Of a DNA stretch of 47,870 nt, positions 33,753-41,213 are shown in pieces. This stretch comes from Saprospiraceae bacterium UBA3362. GTDB taxonomy: Bacteria; Bacteroidota; Bacteroidia; Chitinophagales; Saprospiraceae. Within the stretch, counting starts at the first letter, position 1, and each line of letters starts with the position of its first letter. Position numbers and translations under genes: made by a program. The stretch is taken from contig DEQQ01000028.1 in NCBI GenBank assembly GCA_002360455.1, positions 1-47,870 on the forward strand, written 5' to 3'. Below the pieces are notes generated by a model. That model worked only from the letters and a program-made list of their open reading frames with translations. It was not told where the DNA came from and searched no databases.

Positions 33753-34988
33753 ATGAAGCTTGGCATTTTAGTCTTATTGTTGATTCCATTTGGTGTTAGA
33801 CTTAATGCTATAACTTTAACAGTGGGCACTGATGCTCAGTATAAATCAATAAAATCGGCTCTGCAAGCTTGTAATGATAATGATACAGTTGTAGTAGGTG
33901 AAGGAATCTACAAGGAAGGCAATCTGATCATTTCAAAAAAGATAGTTTTTATTGGACAGCCGGGCGCGATTTTAGATGGAGAGAGTCAATATGAAATTCT
34001 TTCCATTAAATCCTCTAATGTTGTTGTCAAAGGGTTCAAACTCCAGAACTCCGGTTTCTCTACACTAAATGATCCGGGAGCTATCAAAGTATATGATGCT
34101 CATAATGTGGTAGTCGAAAATAATATATTAGAAAATAATTTTTTTGGAATATACATCCAATATGGACAAAACTGTGTCATAAAGAATAATCAAATTCATT
34201 CAACAGGCACTGAGGAGCAAAAGATAGGAAATGGTATTCATTGCTGGAAAAGCGACAGTCTTCTCATTATTGGCAATGAGGTAAGTGGCCATCGAGATGG
34301 AATTTATTTTGAATTTGTGAGCAATTCTCTAGTGTGGCGAAATAAATCGAAGCATAATGTAAGATATGGACTTCATTTTATGTTTTCCAATTCTGACTCC
34401 TATATTGCAAATCAATTTATAGCCAATGGTGCGGGAGTGGCAGTGATGTTTTCTAAGGGCGTCAGAATGTACAATAATTATTTTAAGGAGAATTGGGGAG
34501 AAGCTGCTTATGGTATATTGCTCAAGGAAATTTCGGATTCTGAAATATTGGCAAATACCTTTGATCAAAATACAGCGGCACTTTATTTAGAAGGAGCAAG
34601 TAGAATGATAATAGAGAAAAATAGTTTTGTAAAAAATGGTTGGGCATTAAAGATGCAAGCAAGTTGCATTGATAATAAAGTTTCGTTGAATAATTTTTTT
34701 TCTAATACTTTTGATGTAAGTACGAACGGTACCGTTGTGCTTAATAGTTTTGATCAAAATTATTGGGATAAATATGAGGGGTATGATTTGAATAAAGATG
34801 GTGTGGGAGATATTCCATTTCATCCTTTGAGCTTGTTTTGTGTTTTGTCTGAAAGGAATCCAACAATGATGTTTATTTTTAGAAGTTTTATTGTGGATTT
34901 ATTGGATAAATCAGAAAAGTTATTGCCCAGTATAACTCCAATGAACTTTGTTGATGAAAAACCGATGATGAAGAGTTATTCCTTATGA
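33753..34988 (+). CDS. nosD: NosD, periplasmic beta-helix copper maturation factor
   Basis: 411 residues. A Sec signal peptide (MKLGILVLLLIPFGVRLNA) leads into right-handed parallel beta-helix repeats: VVVKGFKLQNSGF, NVVVENNILENNFFGIYI, NCVIKNNQIHSTG, SLLIIGNEVSGHRDGIYF and SYIANQFIANGAGVAV. Family members work with the NosFY ABC transporter in assembling the Cu-Z sulfide cluster of NosZ. The gene is 11 bp after the NosL fusion and overlaps nosF by four bases (ATGA). Confidence 0.94.
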   Translation: MKLGILVLLLIPFGVRLNAITLTVGTDAQYKSIKSALQACNDNDTVVVGEGIYKEGNLIISKKIVFIGQPGAILDGESQYEILSIKSSNVVVKGFKLQNSGFSTLNDPGAIKVYDAHNVVVENNILENNFFGIYIQYGQNCVIKNNQIHSTGTEEQKIGNGIHCWKSDSLLIIGNEVSGHRDGIYFEFVSNSLVWRNKSKHNVRYGLHFMFSNSDSYIANQFIANGAGVAVMFSKGVRMYNNYFKENWGEAAYGILLKEISDSEILANTFDQNTAALYLEGASRMIIEKNSFVKNGWALKMQASCIDNKVSLNNFFSNTFDVSTNGTVVLNSFDQNYWDKYEGYDLNKDGVGDIPFHPLSLFCVLSERNPTMMFIFRSFIVDLLDKSEKLLPSITPMNFVDEKPMMKSYSL

Positions 34989-35698
34989 TTGAATTTCGAA
35001 ATGTAGTTAAAAATTTTGGGAAGCTTGAAGTTCTTAAGAATATTTCTACAAGAATGGAGGCAGGTCAATCTATTGCGCTTATAGGGCCTAATGGTTGCGG
35101 AAAGACGACACTGATCAAGTCTATTTTAGGCATGGTGAAGCCTCATTCGGGACAGATATTGGTCAATGAAAATGACATAGAACAAAGTATAGATTACCGC
35201 AGACAGATAGGTTATATGCCACAGATTGGCAGGTATCCACAAAACATGACTATAGCTCAAGTGATTGATATGCTAAAAAGTCTAAGGCAAGATCAGAGCA
35301 CTTTGGATCATGAATTGGTTGAGTCGTTCAAATTGGCTGATATTGCAGACAAGAAATTAGGAACTTTGTCCGGAGGTACGACCCAAAAGGTAAGCGCCGT
35401 TATTGCATTTTTATTCAATCCTTCCATTTTGATTTTAGATGAGCCTACAGCCGGATTGGATCCATTGTCTTCAGAAATTTTGAGAGATAAAATATTGCGA
35501 GAGAAGGCCGGAAATAAATTAATATTAATAACCTCTCATTTGCTTAATGAATTGGATGAGCTGGTTTCTCATATCATGTATATGCAGGACGGGAGAATTT
35601 CATTTTTTGATACTTTGGAGAATGTGGCCCGGAAGACCGAACAGGCTAAAATTTCGAAAGCTATTTCTGTAATTTTGAAAAGAGGATCCTATGAATAG
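34985..35698 (+). CDS. nosF: NosF, ABC transporter ATPase
   Basis: 237 residues with one nucleotide-binding domain: Walker A GPNGCGKTTL (residues near 33-42), Q-loop near YMPQIGRYPQNM, signature LSGGTTQKVS and Walker B ILILDEPTAGLDP, with the switch His in LITSHLL. It powers NosY in supplying sulfur or another factor for Cu-Z assembly. It overlaps nosD by four bases and nosY by eight, indicating translational coupling. Confidence 0.95.
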   Translation: MIEFRNVVKNFGKLEVLKNISTRMEAGQSIALIGPNGCGKTTLIKSILGMVKPHSGQILVNENDIEQSIDYRRQIGYMPQIGRYPQNMTIAQVIDMLKSLRQDQSTLDHELVESFKLADIADKKLGTLSGGTTQKVSAVIAFLFNPSILILDEPTAGLDPLSSEILRDKILREKAGNKLILITSHLLNELDELVSHIMYMQDGRISFFDTLENVARKTEQAKISKAISVILKRGSYE

Positions 35699-36458
35699 AA
35701 TTGCAAGATTTGTATTTGTGGATATTCTGAAGAATAGTTTTGTAATCATCTATGCTGTAATTTTATTTTTACTTTCAAGTTCTGTTTTGGCATTGGAGGA
35801 TAATTCTTCCAAAGGAGTATTGTCAATGCTGAACATTATCCTATTGATTGTGCCCCTTGTGTCTATTATTTTTTCTACAATATATATCTACAATAGTGCA
35901 GAGTTTGTGGAGTTGTTATTGAGTCAGCCGGTTAAAAGAACTGTCATTTGGAGAAGTTTATTTTATGGTTTGAGTCTTGCCTTATCGTTGGCCTTTGTAC
36001 TGGGTGCAGGAGTTTCGCTCATTTTATTTGTTGGTGATTTGTTGGGATTATTTTTATTTTTTATCGGAATATTATTGACCTTGATTTTTACCTCTTTTGC
36101 TTTATTGTGTGCAGTTTGGGCAAAAGACAAAGCGAAGGGAATAGGACTGTCCATTTTGGTTTGGTTGTTTTTTAGCTTGTTTTATGATGGATTATTGGTG
36201 TTTGGAATGTTTCAATTTTCTGAATATCCTTTAGAGAAATTAATGATGGTATTCACTTTATTAAACCCTATTGATCTTTCAAGAATTTTAATTTTATTAC
36301 AGTTGGATGTGTCTGCATTGTTGGGATACACAAGTGCAGTATTCAAAGAATTTTTGGGTTCCCAACTTGGAATTATTATATCATTTGTTGCCTTGGTATT
36401 GTGGTTTGTGATCCCTTATTTTTATTCATTGTATAAATTTAATCGAAAAGATTTGTAA
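35691..36458 (+). CDS. nosY: NosY, ABC-2 type permease
   Basis: 255 residues with six hydrophobic helices (for example VIIYAVILFLLSSSVLAL, ILLTLIFTSFALLCAVWAKD and IIISFVALVLWFVIPYFYSLY). The amphipathic loop ELLLSQPVKRTVIWRSLFYG is the coupling motif typical of NosY. It is the membrane partner of NosF and is translated from an overlapping start. It is the last gene of the nosL-D-F-Y run. Confidence 0.93.
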   Translation: MNRIARFVFVDILKNSFVIIYAVILFLLSSSVLALEDNSSKGVLSMLNIILLIVPLVSIIFSTIYIYNSAEFVELLLSQPVKRTVIWRSLFYGLSLALSLAFVLGAGVSLILFVGDLLGLFLFFIGILLTLIFTSFALLCAVWAKDKAKGIGLSILVWLFFSLFYDGLLVFGMFQFSEYPLEKLMMVFTLLNPIDLSRILILLQLDVSALLGYTSAVFKEFLGSQLGIIISFVALVLWFVIPYFYSLYKFNRKDL

Positions 36459-36468
36459 AGGTTTTCCT

Positions 36469-36489
36469 CAAATTTGATTATCAAAATTG
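36469..36489. promoter_or_regulatory. Imperfect palindrome before the truncated hemoglobin gene
   Basis: A 21-base palindrome around TTTGAT-T-ATCAAA, with one mismatch per arm, ends 21 nt before the hemoglobin ATG and 11 nt after the nosY stop. It differs from the nos operators in sequence and spacing. It could be an operator; no TAnnTTTG box follows. Confidence 0.35.
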
Positions 36490-36510
36490 TTTAATCAATC
36501 GCTATAAATC

Positions 36511-36879
36511 ATGAAACATGACATCAATAGTTCTCACGATATTTTTCGCTTGGTGACTGAGTTTTATTTAAAGGCAAAGAGTGATGCGGCAATAGGAGAA
36601 TATTTTACACAAGATAGAATTGATTGGGATGTTCATATTCCTAAGATGTGTACGTTTTGGGAAAATATCTTGTTTTTCTCAGGAAATTATTCTGGCAACC
36701 CTATGGAGCAACATCAACTCCTTCATCAAACTTATCCTTTTGATCCGAAGGATTTCGATCGATGGCTCAAGATATTTGTAGAAACGGTCAATCAGTTATT
36801 TCAAGGGCAAAATGCCGATCTTATAAAACAAAGAGCAAAAGGAATAACTAAAATAATGACAGCTAAACTGTTTGAATAA
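36511..36879 (+). CDS. Group III truncated hemoglobin
   Basis: 122 residues. It shows the 2/2 globin pattern of group III: DIFRLVTEFYLKAKSDAAIG, FTQDRIDWDVHIPKMCTFWE (distal pocket), HHQLLHQ-type region with the proximal His in LLHQTYPFDPKDFDRWLKIF, and a C-terminal helix FVETVNQLFQGQNADLI. These proteins bind O2 and NO and are often linked to nitrosative stress. It follows nosY by 52 bp, so NO handling alongside N2O reduction is a reasonable inference. Confidence 0.9.
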   Translation: MKHDINSSHDIFRLVTEFYLKAKSDAAIGEYFTQDRIDWDVHIPKMCTFWENILFFSGNYSGNPMEQHQLLHQTYPFDPKDFDRWLKIFVETVNQLFQGQNADLIKQRAKGITKIMTAKLFE

Positions 36880-36885
36880 TAAATG

Positions 36886-38103
36886 TCAATTTTGCAATTG
36901 GTTTCTATGAGATGAAATGATAATAAAACAAACGCTTATAAATATTAATAAGCTTACTCCAAAAAGAATTTCGTTAAGAAATGGAATGATGGTGTAACTA
37001 AAGGAACTCACCCCTTGAATCATGAGGACAAATTCATTAAGAAACACACCAATGGCCAGAGCTACAATACCCAATCTGCTTACTTTTGTATCTGGAATTT
37101 TATTTTGATTGTAAAGATAGGCGACAATAAAAAGTGAGACAAAGGCCAACAAAACTAAGTGCAAATATGCAATTACAATAGATCTAAAACCAAAGGCCAG
37201 CTTACTGATGTCAGGAAAAATGGAGCCGGCTTGTAAACAAAGTTTTATGGTAAGGGCAACGAAGCTGGCTGTAAAGATGAGTTTGGAAATCAGATTCCAT
37301 TTTTGTTTAATTTCCGGTAAAAGTTTGGAAAAACGTTGGATCAATTTCATAAGGCCAAGAAGTTGTAAAACTACCGCAATGACTGCAATTATATAAATGT
37401 ACCAAGGCAAGTGGGCCCACAGTACAGACAACAAATATGCCGGAATGCAAGAATAAAGAAATAATCTCAGCACTCCAGGATCAGCCTTAAAAGAAGGAAA
37501 CTGTTGCTGAAACAAATTCATTAAAATACCCATAATACCAAAGAAAAACCAACCGCTGTATTGAAAATGAAGATAGAAATAAGTAGAAGCCAAATATAGG
37601 TTTTGATCAAAGTGTTTTGTGCTCATCATCCAAGCTAAAATGAAACTCCCAATGGAAGAAAGACAGTTAAAAAATAATGCTGCCTTAAACCATGGTGTTG
37701 AGATATGGTTGGGGTGATGGTTAGTAAGATCATTCCAATAGTTGTAACTAAAAACATAACTTATGAGAATAGCAAGGACCGAAAATGTGATGGAAATGGG
37801 GCCATAAGATTGGGTCATAAATCCAACTACCATTCCTCCGGCACAAATCAAATTGCCCCAGATTAATTTTGAATAGATAGGATATTTTTGAGAATTTTTT
37901 TGAACTGCAAATTCTGTTAGAATGGTGTACAGCATGTGACTTACCCAAGCTACAAAGGCGTAATGAGAATGAGAGTGAAGCAATCTTTTTTGGTCAAGAA
38001 AAGGAAAGTCAAAACCAATTTTGTAGCGCATGATACAGCCAATTAACGCAACAATTCCAAAGTTAATAAGCCCGATTTTGATCCAACGATTATGCTGTTG
38101 CAT
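36886..38103 (-). CDS. Polytopic membrane protein with conserved histidines, heme-copper oxidase/NnrS-like
   Basis: 405 residues with about 11-12 hydrophobic helices. Histidines lie within helices: LLHSHSHYAFVAWVSHML (near residue 43), YFYLHFQYSGWFFFGIMG (near 180) and AYLHLVLLAFVSLF (near 315). That layout suggests heme ligands, as in heme-copper oxidase subunit I or the NO-related NnrS group, but the HPEVY and paired copper histidines of true oxidases are absent. I do not recognise a characterised family. It is the second gene of an operon behind the Crp/Fnr regulator (53-bp gap), so it should respond to the same signal. An NO- or O2-related role is inference. Confidence 0.78.
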   Translation of the reverse strand: MQQHNRWIKIGLINFGIVALIGCIMRYKIGFDFPFLDQKRLLHSHSHYAFVAWVSHMLYTILTEFAVQKNSQKYPIYSKLIWGNLICAGGMVVGFMTQSYGPISITFSVLAILISYVFSYNYWNDLTNHHPNHISTPWFKAALFFNCLSSIGSFILAWMMSTKHFDQNLYLASTYFYLHFQYSGWFFFGIMGILMNLFQQQFPSFKADPGVLRLFLYSCIPAYLLSVLWAHLPWYIYIIAVIAVVLQLLGLMKLIQRFSKLLPEIKQKWNLISKLIFTASFVALTIKLCLQAGSIFPDISKLAFGFRSIVIAYLHLVLLAFVSLFIVAYLYNQNKIPDTKVSRLGIVALAIGVFLNEFVLMIQGVSSFSYTIIPFLNEILFGVSLLIFISVCFIIISSHRNQLQN

Positions 38104-38156
38104 GAATGACGACTTTTATATTGTATGAATACAAATGATTTTTAATAGAATTTTAT

Positions 38157-38750
38157 TTAGTAGTAAACTTTTCTGTTTTTTATTTTTACAATTCCTTCTT
38201 GGTCCAATGCTTTTAAGGTTCGAATGATAGTTTCTACTCGGAGTCCCGTGAAGTTGGCAATTTCTTGTCTTGTGTAAGGAATTTGAATTTGGACCTGTGT
38301 ATTATCAGTATCTTTTTTATAGCGATCTAAGAACGAAAGTATTCTGAATTTGGGATTATGGCTTACCAATTCCTTTGTCATTAAGGTTTTTTTGACGATA
38401 CGCTTAGACAGGGAGATGATAATTTTTTTTTGAATTTCAGGATATTCATTGAGCAACTTGTACAGGGTGCTTTTGGTTACTTTTAGGATGACACAGTCAG
38501 TATCTGCTACTGCATTGGCAGGATATTTTTCATCTGCGAAAAGAGGAGGCTCACCAAAACTGTCACCTTTGTGAAATTCTCCCTGCCAAAATTCTTTGCC
38601 ATCATCATTGAAACAACACATTCTAATTCTTCCTTCCATGATTTGATAGTAGAATCTGCTCTCTTCACCTTCCATAAAGATGAATTCATTTTTGGAGTAT
38701 TTTTTTACAATTCCACCCCAAGCAAGTAGGATATCGGAGTCAATCCACAT
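38157..38750 (-). CDS. Crp/Fnr-family transcription regulator
   Basis: 197 residues. The N-terminal cyclic-nucleotide-binding-type beta-roll has EFIFMEGEESRFYYQIMEGR and FGEPPLFADEKYPANAVA, then a dimer helix (LYKLLNEYPEIQKKIIISLS). The C-terminal winged helix has PYTRQEIANFTGLRVETIIR as the helix-turn-helix. Its recognition helix GLRVETIIRTL is close to that of Fnr (GLTVETISRLL), keeping Glu and Arg but with Ile for Ser. The N-terminal cysteine cluster of Fnr is absent (only CC near residue 44), so it is probably a Dnr/NnrR-like sensor using NO or heme. That sensing mode is inference. It has its own operator at 38895 and is likely the nos regulator. Confidence 0.9.
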   Translation of the reverse strand: MWIDSDILLAWGGIVKKYSKNEFIFMEGEESRFYYQIMEGRIRMCCFNDDGKEFWQGEFHKGDSFGEPPLFADEKYPANAVADTDCVILKVTKSTLYKLLNEYPEIQKKIIISLSKRIVKKTLMTKELVSHNPKFRILSFLDRYKKDTDNTQVQIQIPYTRQEIANFTGLRVETIIRTLKALDQEGIVKIKNRKVYY

Positions 38751-38867
38751 ATTTTATTTATAGATGTGATTTTAGATTATTTATTCATTGAACAAAAGCG
38801 TTTTTATCAACATTCAATTGTATCTAATTCTAAAGGATAAAAGTATTGACTTTTGCTGAATTTTTTG

Positions 38868-38916
38868 CAAAAGTAGAGCAAGCTCATTTGATAGAATTAT
38901 GACTGGAGTCATAATT
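38868..38916 (-). promoter_or_regulatory. Autoregulatory Crp/Fnr operator and promoter of the regulator operon
   Basis: AATTATGAC-N4-GTCATAATT (38895-38916) is a perfect palindrome with 9-bp arms, the same core as the two nos operators. On the minus strand TACTTTTG (38868-38875) is a perfect TAnnTTTG box starting 30.5 nt from the palindrome centre. The leader to ATG 38750 is about 115 nt. Confidence 0.7.
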
Positions 38917-39189
38917 TATTTTTATTTTTAACGCTGCTTTTTTGCTTCTTTTTTTCAACGGATAGCCGATAATTATAAAAGAAGCAATCCTTTTTTTTAT
39001 TGAAACAAATTTGCTCTTCAAGAGCCAATAAATTCAAAGATACTTCTATTGGGAGAATTGCAAGTTCTTATTTTTATGAAGATTTGAAAGTTCTTTCGAA
39101 TTCCCTTGATACGGTATTCCGTTAATAGGACGCAAAAGAGGGAAAGAAAAGAAATAGGAATATGAGTAACAAAAGAAAAACGGATCATT
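38917..39189. other. Gene-free stretch with a long hairpin
   Basis: Between the regulator promoter and the next gene. TTGCTTCTTTT (38942-38952) pairs with AAAAGAAGCAA (38977-38987), followed by TCC and eight T on the plus strand, like a terminator, although no plus-strand gene ends nearby. One short minus-strand frame (39018-39218) overlaps the next gene and is judged spurious. Confidence 0.45.
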
Positions 39190-39543
39190 CTAACCATTGG
39201 ATTGATTTCCTTCTTCAATATGCAATATGTGCAAAATTCTGTGCACTATGGGTGATAGAATGATGGCGCACATTGTGAGAAATGCTACTCCACTGTAGAG
39301 GGCATAGAAAGAAGAAAATAGTTTTGCAGAATTGGACGGCATTTCATTTGTCGGTCCCATTCCAGTCAAAATCAGGCAAGACATGTGAAAGCTGTCAATC
39401 CAACTCAAAGCTGCAACGTAGTGATAACCCAACATACCTATTAGGATGGATAACGTTACCAAAAACAGAGAAACCAATGCGTAGAGTAACATTCTATAAG
39501 CAAAGTGTTTTTTGGATATTAATTTTTGTTTTTTATGTTCCAT
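39190..39543 (-). CDS. Small membrane protein, channel-like
   Basis: 117 residues with three hydrophobic segments: LLYALVSLFLVTLSILIGML, a re-entrant-like stretch with SWIDSFHMSCLILTGMGP, and AKLFSSFYALYSGVAFLTMC followed by ILSPIVHRILHILHIEE. The order (helix, short pore-like loop, helix) recalls two-helix ion-channel proteins, but the K+ selectivity GYGD/GFGD is replaced by GMGP. Relatives are conserved hypothetical proteins. It is monocistronic, and its function is unknown. Confidence 0.72.
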   Translation of the reverse strand: MEHKKQKLISKKHFAYRMLLYALVSLFLVTLSILIGMLGYHYVAALSWIDSFHMSCLILTGMGPTNEMPSNSAKLFSSFYALYSGVAFLTMCAIILSPIVHRILHILHIEEGNQSNG

Positions 39544-39629
39544 TGTAGATTTGAAATGAAAATATTTTGATTGGCATGAATGTCATAAAGCTACAAAGAA
39601 GATTTTTATTGGGCAATGATTGAGGGCTT

Positions 39630-39748
39630 GAGCTTGGATTTTCTGTGAGGGATAGTAGCGGAAAGACCGGAAGGAACGAAGTGACTGAGGACTTGCAGCG
39701 GATAGCCCGACCCTGCAGGATGCAGGGGCACAGCCAAATTTTAAGCTC
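39630..39748 (+). repeat. Interspersed structured repeat, copy 2 (93-bp core)
   Basis: The core at 39643-39735 matches 17886-17978 at 86 of 93 positions without gaps. Its ends are GAGCTT (39630-39635) and AAGCTC (39743-39748), a 6-bp inverted repeat. The hairpin CCCTGCA-GGA-TGCAGGG is conserved. It lies 62 nt upstream of the TTG start of pntA, the AlaDH-family paralogue of the gene downstream of copy 1. Confidence 0.8.
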
Positions 39749-39809
39749 ATTTTAGCTAGAACAAGTTAGCTTAAACCCGTATATTCGCAGCTTCAAAAAT
39801 TAAAAGGCT

Positions 39810-40910
39810 TTGAAAATAGCAGTACTTAAAGAAAGCAGGGAGGGCGAAAATAGAGTGGCTCTCAGTCCTCAAATAGCCAAACAATTGATAGGCAAGGGTT
39901 TTGAAGTTCAGCTTGAGGCCGGTGCAGGTGAAAGATCGGCTTTTCAGGATTCGGACTATCAGTCTGTTGGGGTAAAAGTGATCAATTCCCAAGCGGATTG
40001 CATATCCACGGCAGATGTGGTCTGTAAGATTAATTTGCTCAATTCTCAAGAAATAGAGGCTTGCAAACCCAATACTATAGTTTTTAGTCTTATGTATCAT
40101 CTGGTCAATGCAGACTATGTAAAAAAATTGGCAGAGAAAGGGGTATCTGCGTTCTCCATGGACGCTATTCCTCGCATAAGTCGAGCTCAAAGTATGGATG
40201 TGTTGAGCTCTCAGGGTAACTTGGCAGGATACAAGGCTGTAATTTTGGGAGCCGAGCAAATGAGCAAGATTTTTCCTCTGATGATGACTGCCGCAGGCAC
40301 GATTACTCCCTCTAAAGTTCTTATTTTTGGGGTCGGTGTAGCCGGATTGCAAGCTATAGCCACGGCAAAAAGATTGGGAGCCGTGGTAGAAGCAACAGAT
40401 GTGAGACCTGAGACCAAAGAACAGGCAGAATCTCTTGGCGCAAAATTTATTACCGTAAAGGATGATGGCGTAAAAGTTGAGGGCGGATATGCAAAAGAGG
40501 TCACAGCAGAGTATCTGGCAAAACAAAAGGAAGCCGTCAACAAATCTTTATTTCAAGCTGATTTGGTGGTGACCACAGCATTGGTCATGGGAAGAAAAGC
40601 TCCGGTGTTGATCACAGAGGATCAAGTAAAACAAATGAAATACGGCTCTGTGATAGTGGATATGGCTGCTGAGCAGGGAGGAAATTGCGAACTCACGGAG
40701 GTCAATAAAATTGTAACGAAATACGGTGTAAAAATTGTAGGAATCAGCAATCTTCCTTCTACTTTAGCTACCAACGCCAGTGAGCTTTATGCAAAAAACT
40801 TCCAGAACTTTTTGTATCATTTGGCAGATCAAAATGGGTTTAAATGGGAGATGGAAGAGGAGATAACAAAAGGAACATTAATTATTCATCAAGGTCAAAT
40901 TTTAAAATAA
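39810..40910 (+). CDS. pntA: NAD(P) transhydrogenase alpha subunit, soluble part 1
   Basis: 366 residues. It is the NAD(H)-binding component (dI) of the proton-translocating transhydrogenase. It begins (M)KIAVLKESREGENRVALSPQ, then VCKINLLNSQEIEA, SMDAIPRISRAQSMDVLSSQ, the Rossmann loop VLIFGVGVAGLQAIATAKRLG, TDVRPETKEQAESLGAKF, and near the end VGISNLPSTLATNASELYA. The start is TTG 39810: the only in-frame start before a stop at 39801, and it matches the family N-terminus. It begins the pntA1-pntA2-pntB operon (3-bp gap to the next gene) that links NADH, NADPH and the proton gradient. Confidence 0.94.
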   Translation: MKIAVLKESREGENRVALSPQIAKQLIGKGFEVQLEAGAGERSAFQDSDYQSVGVKVINSQADCISTADVVCKINLLNSQEIEACKPNTIVFSLMYHLVNADYVKKLAEKGVSAFSMDAIPRISRAQSMDVLSSQGNLAGYKAVILGAEQMSKIFPLMMTAAGTITPSKVLIFGVGVAGLQAIATAKRLGAVVEATDVRPETKEQAESLGAKFITVKDDGVKVEGGYAKEVTAEYLAKQKEAVNKSLFQADLVVTTALVMGRKAPVLITEDQVKQMKYGSVIVDMAAEQGGNCELTEVNKIVTKYGVKIVGISNLPSTLATNASELYAKNFQNFLYHLADQNGFKWEMEEEITKGTLIIHQGQILK

Positions 40911-40913
40911 GAA

Positions 40914-41213
40914 ATGGGGATTTTAAATTTTATTTCTGAACATATTCAGATGATCTATTTGGTCATTCTGATGATTTTTGTAGGGATTGAGCTTATTTCT
41001 CATGTACCGTCTGTTCTTCACACTCCATTGATGTCAGGAGCAAATGCAATACACGGAGTTGTGATTATTGGGGCCATTATCGTAATGGGTCAGGCAGAGG
41101 GAACGCTTAGTTTGATATTGGGATTTATAGCGGTGATTTTGGGAACTCTTAATGTGGTTGGTGGATTTGTAGTTACCGACCGAATGTTAGAAATGTTTAA
41201 GAAGAAAAAGTAA
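40914..41213 (+). CDS. pntAB: NAD(P) transhydrogenase alpha subunit, membrane part 2
   Basis: 99 residues with three membrane helices (IQMIYLVILMIFVGIEL, AIHGVVIIGAIIVMGQAEG and LILGFIAVILGTLNVVGGFV). VPSVLHTPLMSGANAIHGVV is the typical signature of the C-terminal domain of PntA encoded as a separate gene, as in many bacteria with a split enzyme. Its stop overlaps the pntB start (TAATG). Confidence 0.95.
   Translation: MGILNFISEHIQMIYLVILMIFVGIELISHVPSVLHTPLMSGANAIHGVVIIGAIIVMGQAEGTLSLILGFIAVILGTLNVVGGFVVTDRMLEMFKKKK

Noticed and set aside
39018..39218. 66-codon minus-strand frame
   Set aside because: It overlaps the start of a hairpin-rich gap and the end of the real gene at 39190, and its composition is that of random AT-rich sequence.
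39574..39590. Possible fourth Crp/Fnr site (GTCATAA half-site) before the channel-like gene
   Set aside because: Only one half-site matches, the other arm is poor, and no TAnnTTTG box lies at the 29.5-nt distance seen for the other three.
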